Shown here piece by piece: positions 22,530 to 33,010 of a DNA stretch of 64,000 bases. The position numbers and the translations under genes were made by a program. The stretch's first letter is position 1. Every line of letters begins with the position of its first letter. Below the pieces are notes generated by a model. The model made no database searches. It was given only the letters and a program-made list of their open reading frames with translations, and was not told where the DNA came from. Source of the stretch: Rosellinia necatrix (lineage: Eukaryota; Ascomycota; Sordariomycetes; Xylariales; Xylariaceae); contig JAGYVD010000009.1 in the NCBI GenBank assembly GCA_021209875.1, forward strand, positions 186,001 to 250,000, read 5' to 3'.

Positions 22530-24758
22530 ATGATGTTCTCGTCTTGCTTTGGCTGGTGCAGGCGGGATGAGGACCCTGAGCAGCAACCCCTGCTTCCACA
22601 ATATGAGCAGGACACTCACCTGCAGCGGGAGCTGGCTCGCAAGCTTCATAGCTATCAGATGTGCCGCGCCTTGTCGAAAGGCTACATGCCCAGTAACGAG
22701 CAGCTGATCGTCACTCTCCGTACCCTGATGGCAAGCCATGCGCTACAATCGGATAACCCCGACCTGTCTGGCTCCAGCCGTAGGCTTGTGCGCCTTACCA
22801 AGCAATGGCTACAGCAGTTCATCGTACTCTTGCACAACAAGAACAGTGAGGACCAACTCCAAGATCTGATATGGTTCCTCACCAAGAGTAGAATATTCGT
22901 TGATGTCGACCATCTCAGCGCAAGGGCACGGGATGCCAAGGCCAAAGCAGATACGGCCGCTGCCTATGAGAGCCTGCGCACCGTAGGCTCTTTACTTCTC
23001 ACCAACCCGGAATTTCGCACTTTCCTCGGGGACCTTACTGTGGTTGGCAGAGAGGTCTTCAAAGACTCGGCATTCGCCTTGCGAGACGCCGCAGACCAGG
23101 CTGCGGACCAGATCAAACCATCCCTCGAGGCCCAAGATGGCGCCATACACCAAGACGCTGCCGCCGAGCCGCCTTCCGTCGAGGAGCTTGAAAATCAAAT
23201 TCAGGACGTCACCAAAGTTGTTGCGAGTAGTGGCGGCGATGTTGCAGGCGCGGCAGCTACGAGCGCCAAGGACAAACTCTCGGGTGACGAAGGTCGAGGA
23301 CTCTTAAAACGCCTTCAAGCGACCGTTTTGAACCTGAGGAAGCGCAAAGATTATTCTGATTCGGTTTCAACACTGACTATTTTACTAAAAAGATACGCTT
23401 TGGTATACTCGCGTGCCGCAGAGGAGCTCGTTGAGACTGCCCAGAGCGACGTGAACGAGAATCGGGAGACCGATCGCGCGTTAATCAACCTTTGGGGATT
23501 TGTGAAGAGCTTTGGTGATAGAAAAGAATGGGAGAGGTGCGAGGAACTCCTTAAGAAGGTTATGCAACACAAGAATCAAGACACCGAGCTCGAAGACCTA
23601 ATGCAGCAAGTCGGAGATAGTTTACAAGAGCTCCTCACTGATCCGAATTTCTTTGCTGGTGCGGAGGAGAAAATTAACCATCTCAGGGAGAAAAGTAAGC
23701 AGACTGGATCGGGGAGCAGCCTGGGCCACGACCTTGATGAGCTTTTACAACAATTATCCATCACGTTGCAGTGTGTCCTCAGAGATACCGATGTCCATAA
23801 CCTTATAACCACTACTACTCGCATATTGGGTGTATTATCTCCAACTGACCTCGCCACCAACTCGGATCTGGTTCAGGATTCCCTAAATGTCTTTATCCCT
23901 CTCCTCGTCGCCGGCATTCAGTATGTGCCCATTCCTCGCTTGGAGGTTAGCACGCCGGCCATCGACCTTCTGCTGGAGAATCTCATTGTCGAGCCTGGCA
24001 CAACTATAAACCAGACCTCCTTCCTTCCATATAGGCTCAAGATTGAGACGTACAACGACGTAGAAATTCGCAAGGCCCGCTTCGGAACTGACTCGAGTAG
24101 TAAGCATTTGGTGCTTATTAAAATCGACGGACTCTCTGCGCGTGCCGATGAGGTAGGCTTCTGGCTCCGGACACACAGTGGGATATTCCGCTTTGCAGAT
24201 GAAGGCATCGCCAGCTTCGCCCTGGACGAGCGCGGCATCGATATACACTTAGAAGTAGAAATTTGTCGCGAGCGCCTTGAAAAAATCCTAACGCTGCGCG
24301 GAGTTCGCGTAAGGATTCACAAGTTGAGTTATAAGCTCCGAAAGAGCAAGCTGTCATGGATAGGATGGCTGATTCGGCCTATTCTCCAACCGCTTCTCAA
24401 GTCCACGTTAGAGGCTCAGCTAGCAAGCGCCATCACCGACTTCCTCCATGCCGCGAACAGGGAGCTTCTATACGCTCGAGAGCGGCTTCGAGCTACCAGG
24501 ATCGCCAGTCCCGATGATCTGTGGACTTTCCTCAAGGCTGTAGCTGCTCGCCTGGTCCCCGAGGAAGATCCGGATCTCCGCACACGAGTTGGTGTCGACC
24601 AGCCTGGCTCGGGCGTCTTTAGGGGAGTGTATGCCCCTGGGAGCGTTGTCAAGTTATGGCATGAGGAGGCTGAGATGGCAGGTGACAGGGTGGAGGAATT
24701 CGAGGCCGGAGGCTGGAGAAATGATATTTTTGATACGCATGTGCGGAATTTCACCTAG
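22530..24758 (+). CDS. HAM1-like (BPI/TULIP-type) protein
   Basis: Uninterrupted 742-codon frame starting MMFSSCFGWCRRDEDPEQQP. The N-terminal half (residues 1-350) is helical, with LQRELARKLHSYQMCRALSK and ALSKGYMPSNEQLIVTLRTL. That pattern matches what I know of the fungal HAM1 N-terminal domain. The C-terminal half (about 430-740) has alternating beta-type segments and RPILQPLLKSTLEAQLASAI, resembling HAM1 C-terminal / BPI-like lipid-binding folds. Cys-containing termini such as SSCFGWC could be acylated, which is inference. Family proteins are often named after bactericidal permeability-increasing proteins and may bind lipids; their cell role is poorly defined. No intron needed, no signal peptide, no frame problem. 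Confidence 0.72.
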   Translation: MMFSSCFGWCRRDEDPEQQPLLPQYEQDTHLQRELARKLHSYQMCRALSKGYMPSNEQLIVTLRTLMASHALQSDNPDLSGSSRRLVRLTKQWLQQFIVLLHNKNSEDQLQDLIWFLTKSRIFVDVDHLSARARDAKAKADTAAAYESLRTVGSLLLTNPEFRTFLGDLTVVGREVFKDSAFALRDAADQAADQIKPSLEAQDGAIHQDAAAEPPSVEELENQIQDVTKVVASSGGDVAGAAATSAKDKLSGDEGRGLLKRLQATVLNLRKRKDYSDSVSTLTILLKRYALVYSRAAEELVETAQSDVNENRETDRALINLWGFVKSFGDRKEWERCEELLKKVMQHKNQDTELEDLMQQVGDSLQELLTDPNFFAGAEEKINHLREKSKQTGSGSSLGHDLDELLQQLSITLQCVLRDTDVHNLITTTTRILGVLSPTDLATNSDLVQDSLNVFIPLLVAGIQYVPIPRLEVSTPAIDLLLENLIVEPGTTINQTSFLPYRLKIETYNDVEIRKARFGTDSSSKHLVLIKIDGLSARADEVGFWLRTHSGIFRFADEGIASFALDERGIDIHLEVEICRERLEKILTLRGVRVRIHKLSYKLRKSKLSWIGWLIRPILQPLLKSTLEAQLASAITDFLHAANRELLYARERLRATRIASPDDLWTFLKAVAARLVPEEDPDLRTRVGVDQPGSGVFRGVYAPGSVVKLWHEEAEMAGDRVEEFEAGGWRNDIFDTHVRNFT

Positions 24759-25899
24759 TGTTCCCCCGTTTGGAGTACGCCCTGGGGCGACATGGCCTGA
24801 TATTTTTGTTATCATTGGGGTCGTAAGGCGTATTGCGAATCGTTGACGAATCAGAATGGGTATTGGTTGAGGAGGTATGGGAGCTGCCGTTTACTGGCTG
24901 GGGGGGAGCATATTCTAACAGAACAAATTAAAGTATCAGGGCGGATCGAGATGTTAACTTCATCGCTGTGTGCATTATTCGATAGCATTACGGGCTGATG
25001 GGAATAATATGTGGAAATACAGCCTTTTAACTCTCGAACTACAGGCTAATGTTAATATTTTGGGGATTTGGTGTTTCGTAGCCTGCCTTCTGTCTTAATA
25101 ACTTTAGTACGACTTTACAATTGCTCTTTGGCGTGAGGATACTTCTTTGTATTTGCCTCTGTTGAATGTTTTTTATACCGGGCTAGATACATGAGGCGCG
25201 GCCGTCGGCGGCATCAAAAGCGCCCTCAGCCAGAATATTTCCACGTCACACGTATCACATGTGATTGAATAACTCTTCTTCCCCACTGTAGATGACAATT
25301 TTCCGACCGAGCCCGTTCTTCACGGCAGCCTTCTTTGCCTGAGATTAAGCCGTGGAATGCCACAAGTCTCCACCTTATGACGCCCGTAGAGGAAGGGTTA
25401 GAGAGCTATGACCTTTCACTTTTATTTCAATCAAGGGGGAAATATCGGCTATAAACATAACATGTATAGTTAGTCAAGTGATGGATGAGTAAGTTTCTAT
25501 ATGATGGTGATGATGATTCCCTATGCAAATCCTGATGTTTTGACCAACCATAAAAAAGCAATTTTACGCAATAGAGATTGTTTTGCGTCAATTAAAAAAA
25601 AGAGGGGGATAAAATAAGAAAAATAAAATAATTGTCAAATGCTGTACTCCGTATCTCTGTATGTGTTTTGCGGTTTACAAAAAAACTCCATACGCCAGGG
25701 ACCGTTTTGCTCGTCTGTTGGGTCTGGTGTGTGTGTGCCGTAGGCATTTGTACAAGTGTCTAGCCACATGCCAAAAAAAGAAAAAGAAAAAGGAAAAGGT
25801 TCAAAAATAAAAATTTAACAAACAATTAACCCTAGAACGAATTGGCCACCCTCCTCCCCCTTCCGCGAGAACTTTTTTCTCTTCTGTTTTTTTTTTTTT
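24759..25899. other. Intergenic, AT-rich, convergent gene ends
   Basis: About 1.1 kb between the HAM1-like 3' end (+) and the steryl ester hydrolase 3' end (-). From 25540 to 25900 it is A/T-rich with A and T homopolymers, including a T run at 25887-25901. This fits polyadenylation and termination sequence for both genes. No coding signal. Confidence 0.6.
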
Positions 25900-28285
25900 T
25901 TACCAGCTTCTCTTTTGGAATTGAGCCCCCTCGTCGCCGCTCCCCGTGGTCACGACGCCGCCGGCGGGCAGCGAGGAGCCGATGTGGATGAAGCCGCGGC
26001 TGCCGTCCTTGGGGGAAGAAACGGTAAGACCGTTGACGGCGCTGCTGCGGCGACGCGGCAGCTTGGCGAGGGTGGAGGGGGACGGCGACATGGCCGGCGA
26101 CATGGCCGGCGACATGGCGCGCGTTGGCGTCTGCGCCGTCGCGGCCTCCTGCGTGCCGTCGAGCGTCACCGAGCTGCGCCTGTCAGGGGTTACGGAGCTG
26201 TTTTCGATCATAGTGGCGAGGGGGCGGGCGTACGGGCGCGTGGGGTGCGGCTGCTGCGGGGCGAAGTCTTCGGATATCGACAATGGACTCAGCAGCCTCT
26301 CCCTCGCCTTGTGTTCGGGACCGGGGCTGTGGCCCTTCCCCTGGCTGCCGGAGGAATTGGCGGTGCTGTCGGATTCCACCACGTCACTATTTACGCGCGC
26401 GCTATGAAGACAAAAAGAGTAATCAAAATCAGATCAAAGACGAGAGGAGCGAATACGATCGCGTCATCGATGACACGAGGAAGAAAACACCTACTGCTTG
26501 AACGCTGCCGAAGCAGACAGACTCCTATCCCTCGCGCGAGCGTAGCTTTCGTACTCCCTCAGCGGGTTCTCGGCGGTTGTGAAGTTGTCCAGTGCGTCGA
26601 AGACGTGTTGGAAGACCTGGGTGTCAGCGTCTCGGGCCCATAAGAAATCCAAATGTTCGTAGTGCGGAATTTCGGTGGCGACAGTCCTCTTAGGAAGCTC
26701 CTTCAACATGACCTTGATATCCACCAACGAATCACTTCCACCATACACAATAACGATAGGCGTCCTGATGTTGCGAGTGGGATATTTGGCCACCTTGGTG
26801 TATTTGTTCAAGGTGCTCATGCCTAGGGGGGTCTGAAGGTCATCGTCGAACATTTGAAACGATTTGTTCCGGATGATCTGAAACCAATGGACGACGGATT
26901 TCGTGCTCGTGAACGAATACAAGTGCGGGTACGCCGCCAGTTTCTGGCTCACCGATATATTCTCGGACTTCCAGCCGAAGAGGAAGTTGTTGCCCATGTC
27001 GATTAGTTTGATGAATATAGGGGGGTAAAGAATGCTTTGCCAGGTGGTTGCGGAGCTGAGGATCGACCGACGACCAAAGAGAAGAAACAAAACTTGCGGC
27101 GATGCCTTAATAAGAGCGTCGACGACGCCGTTATGTAACCCTGGGACTGACATGGCGGGTGCGAGCGCGATGAAGACGTTCACTTGATCGTTCAACTTGG
27201 GATTCACCGCCAGGCTCGCAAACGCCTGTGCCGAGCCCTGGGAGAACCCGATGTAAGATAACGATGGCTGCTGCGTGGCGTCGAGAATGTACTGGATTGA
27301 ATCGGGGATATCGTAAAAGGCAAACTCGTCGATGGAGAAATTCCAGAACCGGGTCGAGTTGGGCGAGCACTTGATCGATTTCTTCGAGTACTTGTTTCCG
27401 CGGTTGTTTCCCAACTAAACAGCGATGTCAGTTCAAAGGTGATCCTCGAGGCATATACGATGCCAGGCTAGAGGAGAGACCATGGAGGACTGACCCAGAC
27501 ATCGAAGCCACGCTCAACCAAGACAAATGGGAGACATCGCTCAACATCCGTCTGGCAGACCCAGACCTCACTGTTCATGAGGAGGCCATGGTGGAGGTAG
27601 ACGACGCGCTTGTTGACGCTACCAGCACCCCCATTCACCTTGATATCATCTTCGCCCTTCCTCCAGGCTAATCGGTGCAGGCCAAGTAGATACCCGTCCT
27701 TGGTCTGTACCACGTGTTCCTCGGCGGTATATCCATAGGTAGCACAGATGGCAACGAAATCGGGGGCGTTACGAATGGAACTCGAGATAACTGGCGGAGA
27801 GAGGACATTAGCGGATTGATGGAGGAGAGACGAGGACACAGCTCGGACACGGAGTGGAAAGAGGGTGGACGGGGACGCATACCGTGTTTCCTCTCCTCGG
27901 CTCTCTTGTGGGCGGGCGAGGTTACCCTGTTGAATATACGCCGTGACGCGTCGGTGAAGAGATCAATTAGGGACGAGGCTAATGGAGCGGGTTAGCAGCG
28001 CGAAATGCGGTGTAGCGGGGGCGGCGGGTTCGAGCATCGTACGGAGCGCGAGAGTCAGGATTCGGATGATAGCCTCGAAAGCCACAAAGAGGAACGAGCC
28101 TATCAAGGCGGCATATTCGATTCTAGATGCAGATTAGTCACGCGCGATTCTGTGGTCCCCTAGCAGAGCGCACATATGGTACGCATGGCACGCATGGCAC
28201 GCAGAGCACACAGAGCACACACAGAGCACACCTCGGCGGGGGGAGAGACGAACGGGTGAAGTCGGCCTATGAAAGGCACGGCCAT
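25900..28285 (-). CDS. Steryl ester hydrolase / lipase (Yeh1/Tgl1 family)
   Basis: Six exons fit the frame exactly: 28285-28230, 28122-28043, 27978-27883, 27790-27495, 27414-26495 and 26401-25900; 650 codons including stop. The N-terminus (MAVPFIGRLHPFVSPPAE) is followed by a membrane segment YAALIGSFLFVAFEAIIRIL, then the alpha/beta-hydrolase core. Seen there: HHGLLMNS (oxyanion region), WLGNNRGNKYS, nucleophile elbow GFSQG, Asp in YGGSDSLVD and His in PHYEHLDF, a complete Ser-Asp-His set. The last 155 residues are a Ser/Pro-rich cytosolic tail with a triple AMSP repeat and an RRRSS phosphosite-like motif. Known family members hydrolyse sterol esters on lipid droplets or membranes. The exon 1 donor is uncertain because it sits at the edge of a GTGTGCTCT repeat. 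I used the second GT (28229), which keeps phase; the other five exons are firmer. Confidence 0.9.
28176..28231. repeat. Short tandem repeats inside intron 1 of the lipase gene
   Basis: Near-perfect copies of GTACGCATGGC/CACGCATGGC followed by GCAGAGCACA/CAGAGCACAC units. They occupy the donor half of the predicted first intron and obscure which GT is used. Confidence 0.75.
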
Positions 28286-29130
28286 GGCGAAATGATCCGG
28301 GTTGACTGCGAGACAAAATCTAGTTTAGGGCAAGAAAAGCTATAGGAAGCTTGACGCTGCACTACCGCAGCGTGATCACCATCTTCTCTTTTTTTCTTCC
28401 GTGGAGACGAGACTTTATTAGGCTGGGAGAGATCCGATGTGTTGTCGGTCTGGTCGATTAGGTATCACCTGCAAGTTCGACCTCTGGTTGGGTGATGTCA
28501 CATGTGAAGAACCCATCAATTGAAAGGGCGGGAATGGCCATGGCTAGCGTAAAAGGGGGGACCCCTGTCATTGTTTGTTGTACAACGCAGATACGGGCGT
28601 ACACGTGTAGTGTGGCTGTATGTAGTGGGTAGTTGGGTGTAGTGTAGGTACTGTACATATGCATGGGTATCCTGTGGGCAAAATGCCAGGGCCCAGGACA
28701 TTTGGTCGTGTGGCGAGGTGTTGTATGCTGAACCTGTAGAATATTCAAAGGATTTGTTTTGGCATTGAAAGTACGTAGTCTTGTATGCTGCTTGGAGAGG
28801 GTCGGGGGGAATTGTTGGAGAATGGTGACGGGAGCCATGCAGGAGGGAAGGGAGATGACGCTATTCTTTGGTAGCTTTCCCCACATTCTCGGATCGAAGG
28901 TTCCTCTGCGCATGGATCCATCCGACCCGGCACTCATGCCTCTCCAGTGTCGTATACATGCATGTTACAGTAACTAAGTAGGCTTTGCATATAAAGGGTG
29001 CCAACTCTATCTAAGTACTTAGGTGTCCAGCTGGGCTTTTTTGGTGATAACATCCATCGCTCAACCTGTGTCCGATCTAGTATTCATCGCTCAGAACCCA
29101 CCAACGGCGAGCAAACCAATCGCCCACAGA
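28286..29130. promoter_or_regulatory. Divergent intergenic region, lipase / PET191
   Basis: About 845 bases between two divergent starts, expected to contain both promoters. No gene is supported. A minus-strand frame at 28458-28937 is open, but its composition is unconvincing. No specific operator recognised. Confidence 0.5.
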
Positions 29131-29681
29131 ATGCCGAGCTCCTGTAAAGAAATAAGTATGTTCCATTCCCTGCCTCCTGCTAGGTCCTCCTGCTAGGTCC
29201 CCCTGCCAGGCCCTCCTGCTAGGCCCAACGTTCGACCAAGACAAATAAAATAAAATACACACAACGTCATACAGACGTACTGACCGACCCCCTCCCGGTA
29301 GGAGCCGCGCTGGCGCAATGCCTGCAAGAGTCGGAGTGCGTCATGGTCCATCGGAACACGGCCGCCGACTGTCTGCGACACCCCTTAGCGGAAACCCTAC
29401 CGCCCAAGTGCCAACAGCTCAAGAAGGGATTCGGCGAGTGCCGCCGCGGCATGATCGACATGCGCAAGCGCTTCCGCGGGAACCAACCCATCACCTTCAA
29501 GGCCCTCGAGACCGCCGAGAACACCGGCGAGGGATACCAGCTGTACGCCGGCCGATCCGCCTTCTCCGGTACTGTGCGAGCCACCGACGGCAACGAGCCC
29601 GAACCGAAGGATTGGCGCGAGGTCGAGAACGAGAAGTTTCGCGCCCAAGAGGCACAGCAGCAGCAACAAGGCAAGAAGTGA
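29131..29681 (+). CDS. Cytochrome c oxidase assembly factor PET191 (COA5)
   Basis: Two exons, 29131-29155 and 29302-29681, 134 aa; the intron has GTATGT, branch CTGACC and GTAG. The start MPSSCKEI lies in the 25-base first exon; the ATG at 29343 inside exon 2 would remove two conserved cysteines. Cysteines form CX9C (C5-C15), CX10C (C21-C32) and CX9C (C45-C55), with GFGECRRGMIDMRKRFRGNQ, the diagnostic Pet191 core. The protein is a twin-CX9C-type factor of the mitochondrial intermembrane space or inner membrane, needed for complex IV assembly. No N-terminal presequence is seen, as expected for Mia40-type import. The C-terminal 60 residues are a polar, Gln-rich tail longer than in yeast. Confidence 0.95.
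29173..29224. repeat. 13-bp tandem repeat in the PET191 intron, 4 copies
   Basis: Four head-to-tail 13-mers of CCTCCTGCTAGGT type (29173-29185, 29186-29198, 29199-29211, 29212-29224); the third and fourth are diverged. Copies 1, 2 and 4 contain a TGCTAGG string that resembles a 3' splice site, but no frame supports using it. Confidence 0.9.
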
Positions 29682-30775
29682 TGGCGCATTGGAGTTCCTG
29701 GGTCGGTGTGTGGGCCGGACTGTACGAATAAGAAGAAAAGGGAACCGCAAAACTGCGAGCCGTTATTTTGTATACTGCATCGGGCGGCGTTTGAGGGTCG
29801 GGTCGGCGCAAATACCACATGAGTTTCGTCTCCCATTTACCAGGCCTGTCATATTTCCTCGGATGCTATCTAGCCGGATGCCATCTAGCCGAATGCTACT
29901 TCAGGCACGGATTTCCCAGCAATACGAAACATGAAGGCTACTTTTAGGCTATCGGCCATACCGAGCAACTGGTGGCATCTCAGAGGTGTACCCCGCTTAT
30001 CCGGTTCTCGCTAGATGTCGAGCCCGACACTTGAACGGTTCCATATGACCGGGCGTATGGTGCCTATTATTTATAATGCTTCGACTCTGCTGGTACCTAT
30101 CTGCGGCTTGTGAGCAGGCTATAAGTTCTGATACCTAACGGTTGCGTGCTTCACTCGGTACAGTGCGTGTAGTCTATGCCGAGACGCTCTTCCGTACCAC
30201 AACATTTTTTGTCGGCATTGGGCCTTCCATTTATTGTTGAATTGAAGCCTCGAAATTTATATTGAGCGGTTGGCTACCGTCAGACACTGACATATTATAT
30301 CATCCCATGCCCACCCCTACCGACGAGGTAGCCTAACCTAACCTGGGCCAGGGTGATTGCACATATCGCCTCATTAGAGGGGTTATGCACCTAAGCCATG
30401 AGCATGTGCACAGCTGCTTCCTCGGGAAATGTACCCGGTTGGTTGCCGACAACCTTCTCAACCTCGAAAGTCGAGCAGTCCGCAAACCCTATTGTGCGTA
30501 AGTCGGCACTGCGTAGCTTTCTGCTGTCATTGCCCGTGGGTCCTTGCCCTTTATAGCCTCCTCACGTACTTCAATCACCTCAATTGCCCAGACTCTCACC
30601 CAGAGTGGAACACATCGAAACGAAACGTCCGGAGTTTCGACGATGACAGCAAGCGAGATCTGATAACGGCTGTTGAGCGGCTTTTCTTCCTTCCTTAATA
30701 GTATCTCCTCATACATATATACACGCATATATATACATACATATAAAATTATCTATTTTTTGGAATCACTCCTCG
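29682..30775. other. Intergenic, nothing coding seen
   Basis: About 1.1 kb. It contains a short duplication (ATCTAGCCGGATGCC type, 29866-29898) and an AT-rich run just before the phosphatase start (30700-30760), which may be core promoter. No gene supported. Confidence 0.6.
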
Positions 30776-32473
30776 ATGGCTAGCAACAGCCTTCGTCGGC
30801 ACCAGCGTCCCCGAAACCGGACCCTTGCTGCAGTTGCATTTGCCTTCATCGTAAGCGCCGTCTTACTTGGTTACATGCGCCCTGGTCCCATCTTCCTCAC
30901 GTCATCCTCCCGCCCAGTTCCCAATGAGCTAGGCGAGCTTGCAATTGACGACGCCATGGCCCCAGCCACGGCGAAGCACAATAAGGATGGTCCAAAGAGG
31001 ACCTATCCGCAGATATCAACATTCCCCGCCAACCTCCTACCAACAATTCCCTCAGATCCACATGAAGCCCCGCGGCGTCTGATCATCATCGGAGATGTGC
31101 ACGGACACCTTAAACCCCTGGAGGTGCTCCTGAAGAAGGCCGAATTCTCGGCCTCTCGGGACACCGTTGTCTTCGCCGGCGACCTGGTAAACAAGGGCCC
31201 GGACAGCGCCGGCGTTGTTGCGCTCGCCATGCGGATCGGCGCGTTTAGTGTGCGTGGAAACCACGAAGACCATGTGCTCCGAATATGTGATCGTCTCGAC
31301 GCTAAACGACGGGAGCGGGAGCAGAAGCGGGGGAGGCGGGCTGAGATTGATAATAATGTGGATGACGACGATGAAGAAGAGACAGAAGAAACGGACGAGG
31401 AGGATGATGTCTCTGATGATAGCCAAGACAGCATACCGGTTTCATCTACGGCCTTAAAGGGTGCCGGGGAGGAGAGTGACGAGGTCACAAACAGTGATGC
31501 GGAACAAGCATCGGAGAATGAGCAATCCCAAGATGTAAGTGATGGCATCGAGAGGGGGAAGAAGAACAAGAAGAACAAGCACAAGAAAGGGAAGGGGAAG
31601 GGGAAGGGGAAGAAGAAAACAAAAGGCGGTAAGGCCGTCGCCACGGCCAAGTCGCTCAAGCCGGAGCAACGCGCCTGGCTGTCCGAGCTGCCGCTGATCC
31701 TGAAGATTGGGAACCTGGGGCCGCGCTACGGTGACGTCCTCGTGGTGCACGCGGGCCTGGTGCCCGGGATCCCGCTGGAGTCTCAGGACCCGGTGGCCGT
31801 GATGAGCATGCGGACGCTCCTGCCGCCCAAGCGCCGCCACCATCATCCCGCTTCCATCTCCGACGGTGACAGCAGTAGTAGCGACAGCCAGGAGCCCATG
31901 ACGGTAGACCAACCCGAGCAACAACAGCAGCAGACGGAAACCGTTGTGGATCCGACGTACAACCACGAGCGCAACCCAATGGTCCCGAGTGCGGACCGCG
32001 ACGGCACCCCCTGGGCTAAGGTCTGGACATCCTACCAGGCGACCTTCGCCGAATCCGCGCGTCGCCGCCGCCACGGCCCCCACAAGGACGACGACGAAGA
32101 CGACGACGACTATGACACGGAGCCCGCCACCGTCGTCTATGGCCACGACGCCCGCGCCGGCTTGCAGATGCGCCGGTACGCCTTCGGGCTCGACAGTGGC
32201 TGCGGCAGCGACAACGCGCTGACGGCGGTCATCTTCGAGCTCGCCGCCCGCGCGGACGGCCAACGACGGAACGGCGAGGGGTCGGTAGAAGGAGCAGGAG
32301 GAGAAGAAGAGGAGGACGACGACGATGACGATGAAGGGGAGTGGGAAGAGTGGGGCGCAGAGGAGAGCGGCGGCGGTGGAGGAGGCGGAGACGAGCAAGA
32401 GACGAGGGAACGCCGAAGGCACGGAAAGCTGCGGCATCGGCTCGTCAGCGTGCCGTGTGCGCACGGCAGATAG
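30776..32473 (+). CDS. PPN2-like metallophosphatase (endopolyphosphatase)
   Basis: Single exon, 565 aa. A basic N-terminus and one membrane segment (LAAVAFAFIVSAVLLGYM, residues 18-35) give type II topology. Calcineurin-type motifs follow in order: GDVHGHL (about 104), GDLVNKGPD (about 134), GNHEDH (about 161), HAGLVPG (about 324) and VYGHDARAG (about 457). The spacing matches the YNL217W/Ppn2 family, the zinc-dependent vacuolar endopolyphosphatase of yeast that cuts inorganic polyphosphate chains. Unusual: about 120 residues of low-complexity insert, first Asp/Glu-rich then Lys/Gly-rich (GKKNKKNKHKKGKGKGK), between the GNHED and HAG motifs. Two further acidic or His-rich insertions lie near 365-400 and 435-450, and an acidic Gly-rich tail follows. 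All metal-binding motifs remain. Vacuolar location is inferred from the family. Confidence 0.88.
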   Translation: MASNSLRRHQRPRNRTLAAVAFAFIVSAVLLGYMRPGPIFLTSSSRPVPNELGELAIDDAMAPATAKHNKDGPKRTYPQISTFPANLLPTIPSDPHEAPRRLIIIGDVHGHLKPLEVLLKKAEFSASRDTVVFAGDLVNKGPDSAGVVALAMRIGAFSVRGNHEDHVLRICDRLDAKRREREQKRGRRAEIDNNVDDDDEEETEETDEEDDVSDDSQDSIPVSSTALKGAGEESDEVTNSDAEQASENEQSQDVSDGIERGKKNKKNKHKKGKGKGKGKKKTKGGKAVATAKSLKPEQRAWLSELPLILKIGNLGPRYGDVLVVHAGLVPGIPLESQDPVAVMSMRTLLPPKRRHHHPASISDGDSSSSDSQEPMTVDQPEQQQQQTETVVDPTYNHERNPMVPSADRDGTPWAKVWTSYQATFAESARRRRHGPHKDDDEDDDDYDTEPATVVYGHDARAGLQMRRYAFGLDSGCGSDNALTAVIFELAARADGQRRNGEGSVEGAGGEEEEDDDDDDEGEWEEWGAEESGGGGGGGDEQETRERRRHGKLRHRLVSVPCAHGR

Positions 32474-32507
32474 AGAGGGAGAGGGAGAGGGAGAGGGAAG
32501 GGGGAAG
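32472..32507. repeat. GGGAGA purine tract after the phosphatase stop
   Basis: Imperfect GGGAGA repeat directly overlapping or following the stop codon, so it lies in the 3' UTR. A strand-asymmetric purine run. Confidence 0.85.
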
Positions 32508-33010
32508 TAGCAATGACAACCACAAAAACAACGGCAACATCTCCGGATTGGATAGGCACTGGCCAAGAGTATAAGTGTGGGCCTTGGAAATCGCATCGCG
32601 GTAGTACCGAAAACCTAGCTCTCAGTGGTCGAGATTAAATAGATGGATGCATCTTGGCGACGTCGTGCAGAATCGAGTCTTATTAAGCGGTGGAAACGGA
32701 ACATTACAGTTAACGTGTGTAAAGGAAGCTGCATCTTGCGAGTTTGCGTGATTATGTGACAGCCGTATTAGGCATTCATTATCCAATCTGAAAATAAGAT
32801 ATCTAGACTGGCGAAGCGTTTCAATCGTGTGACGCGCGAGGTTAAGTTATGTGTGCGGCCGTTTCACTACGAATATCGGCAATTCATAACATCCATGCTC
32901 AGACGCCATGCAAATGTTCTTGTTAAATGAAAAGAGTTTCCCCTTCGATTCGGCATTCTAGACAACCACCGCAGCATCACCTAGTCTAATTTTTCTTCTT
33001 TTAAGTACAC
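32474..33010. other. Short intergenic between convergent genes
   Basis: About 540 bases between the stops of the PPN2-like gene (+) and transaldolase (-). It presumably holds both 3' UTRs. Nothing else seen. Confidence 0.6.

Noticed and set aside
31454..32596. 380-codon minus-strand frame opposite the PPN2-like gene
   Set aside because: Val/Leu/Arg-rich antisense of GC-rich coding sequence. The plus strand has full catalytic motifs.
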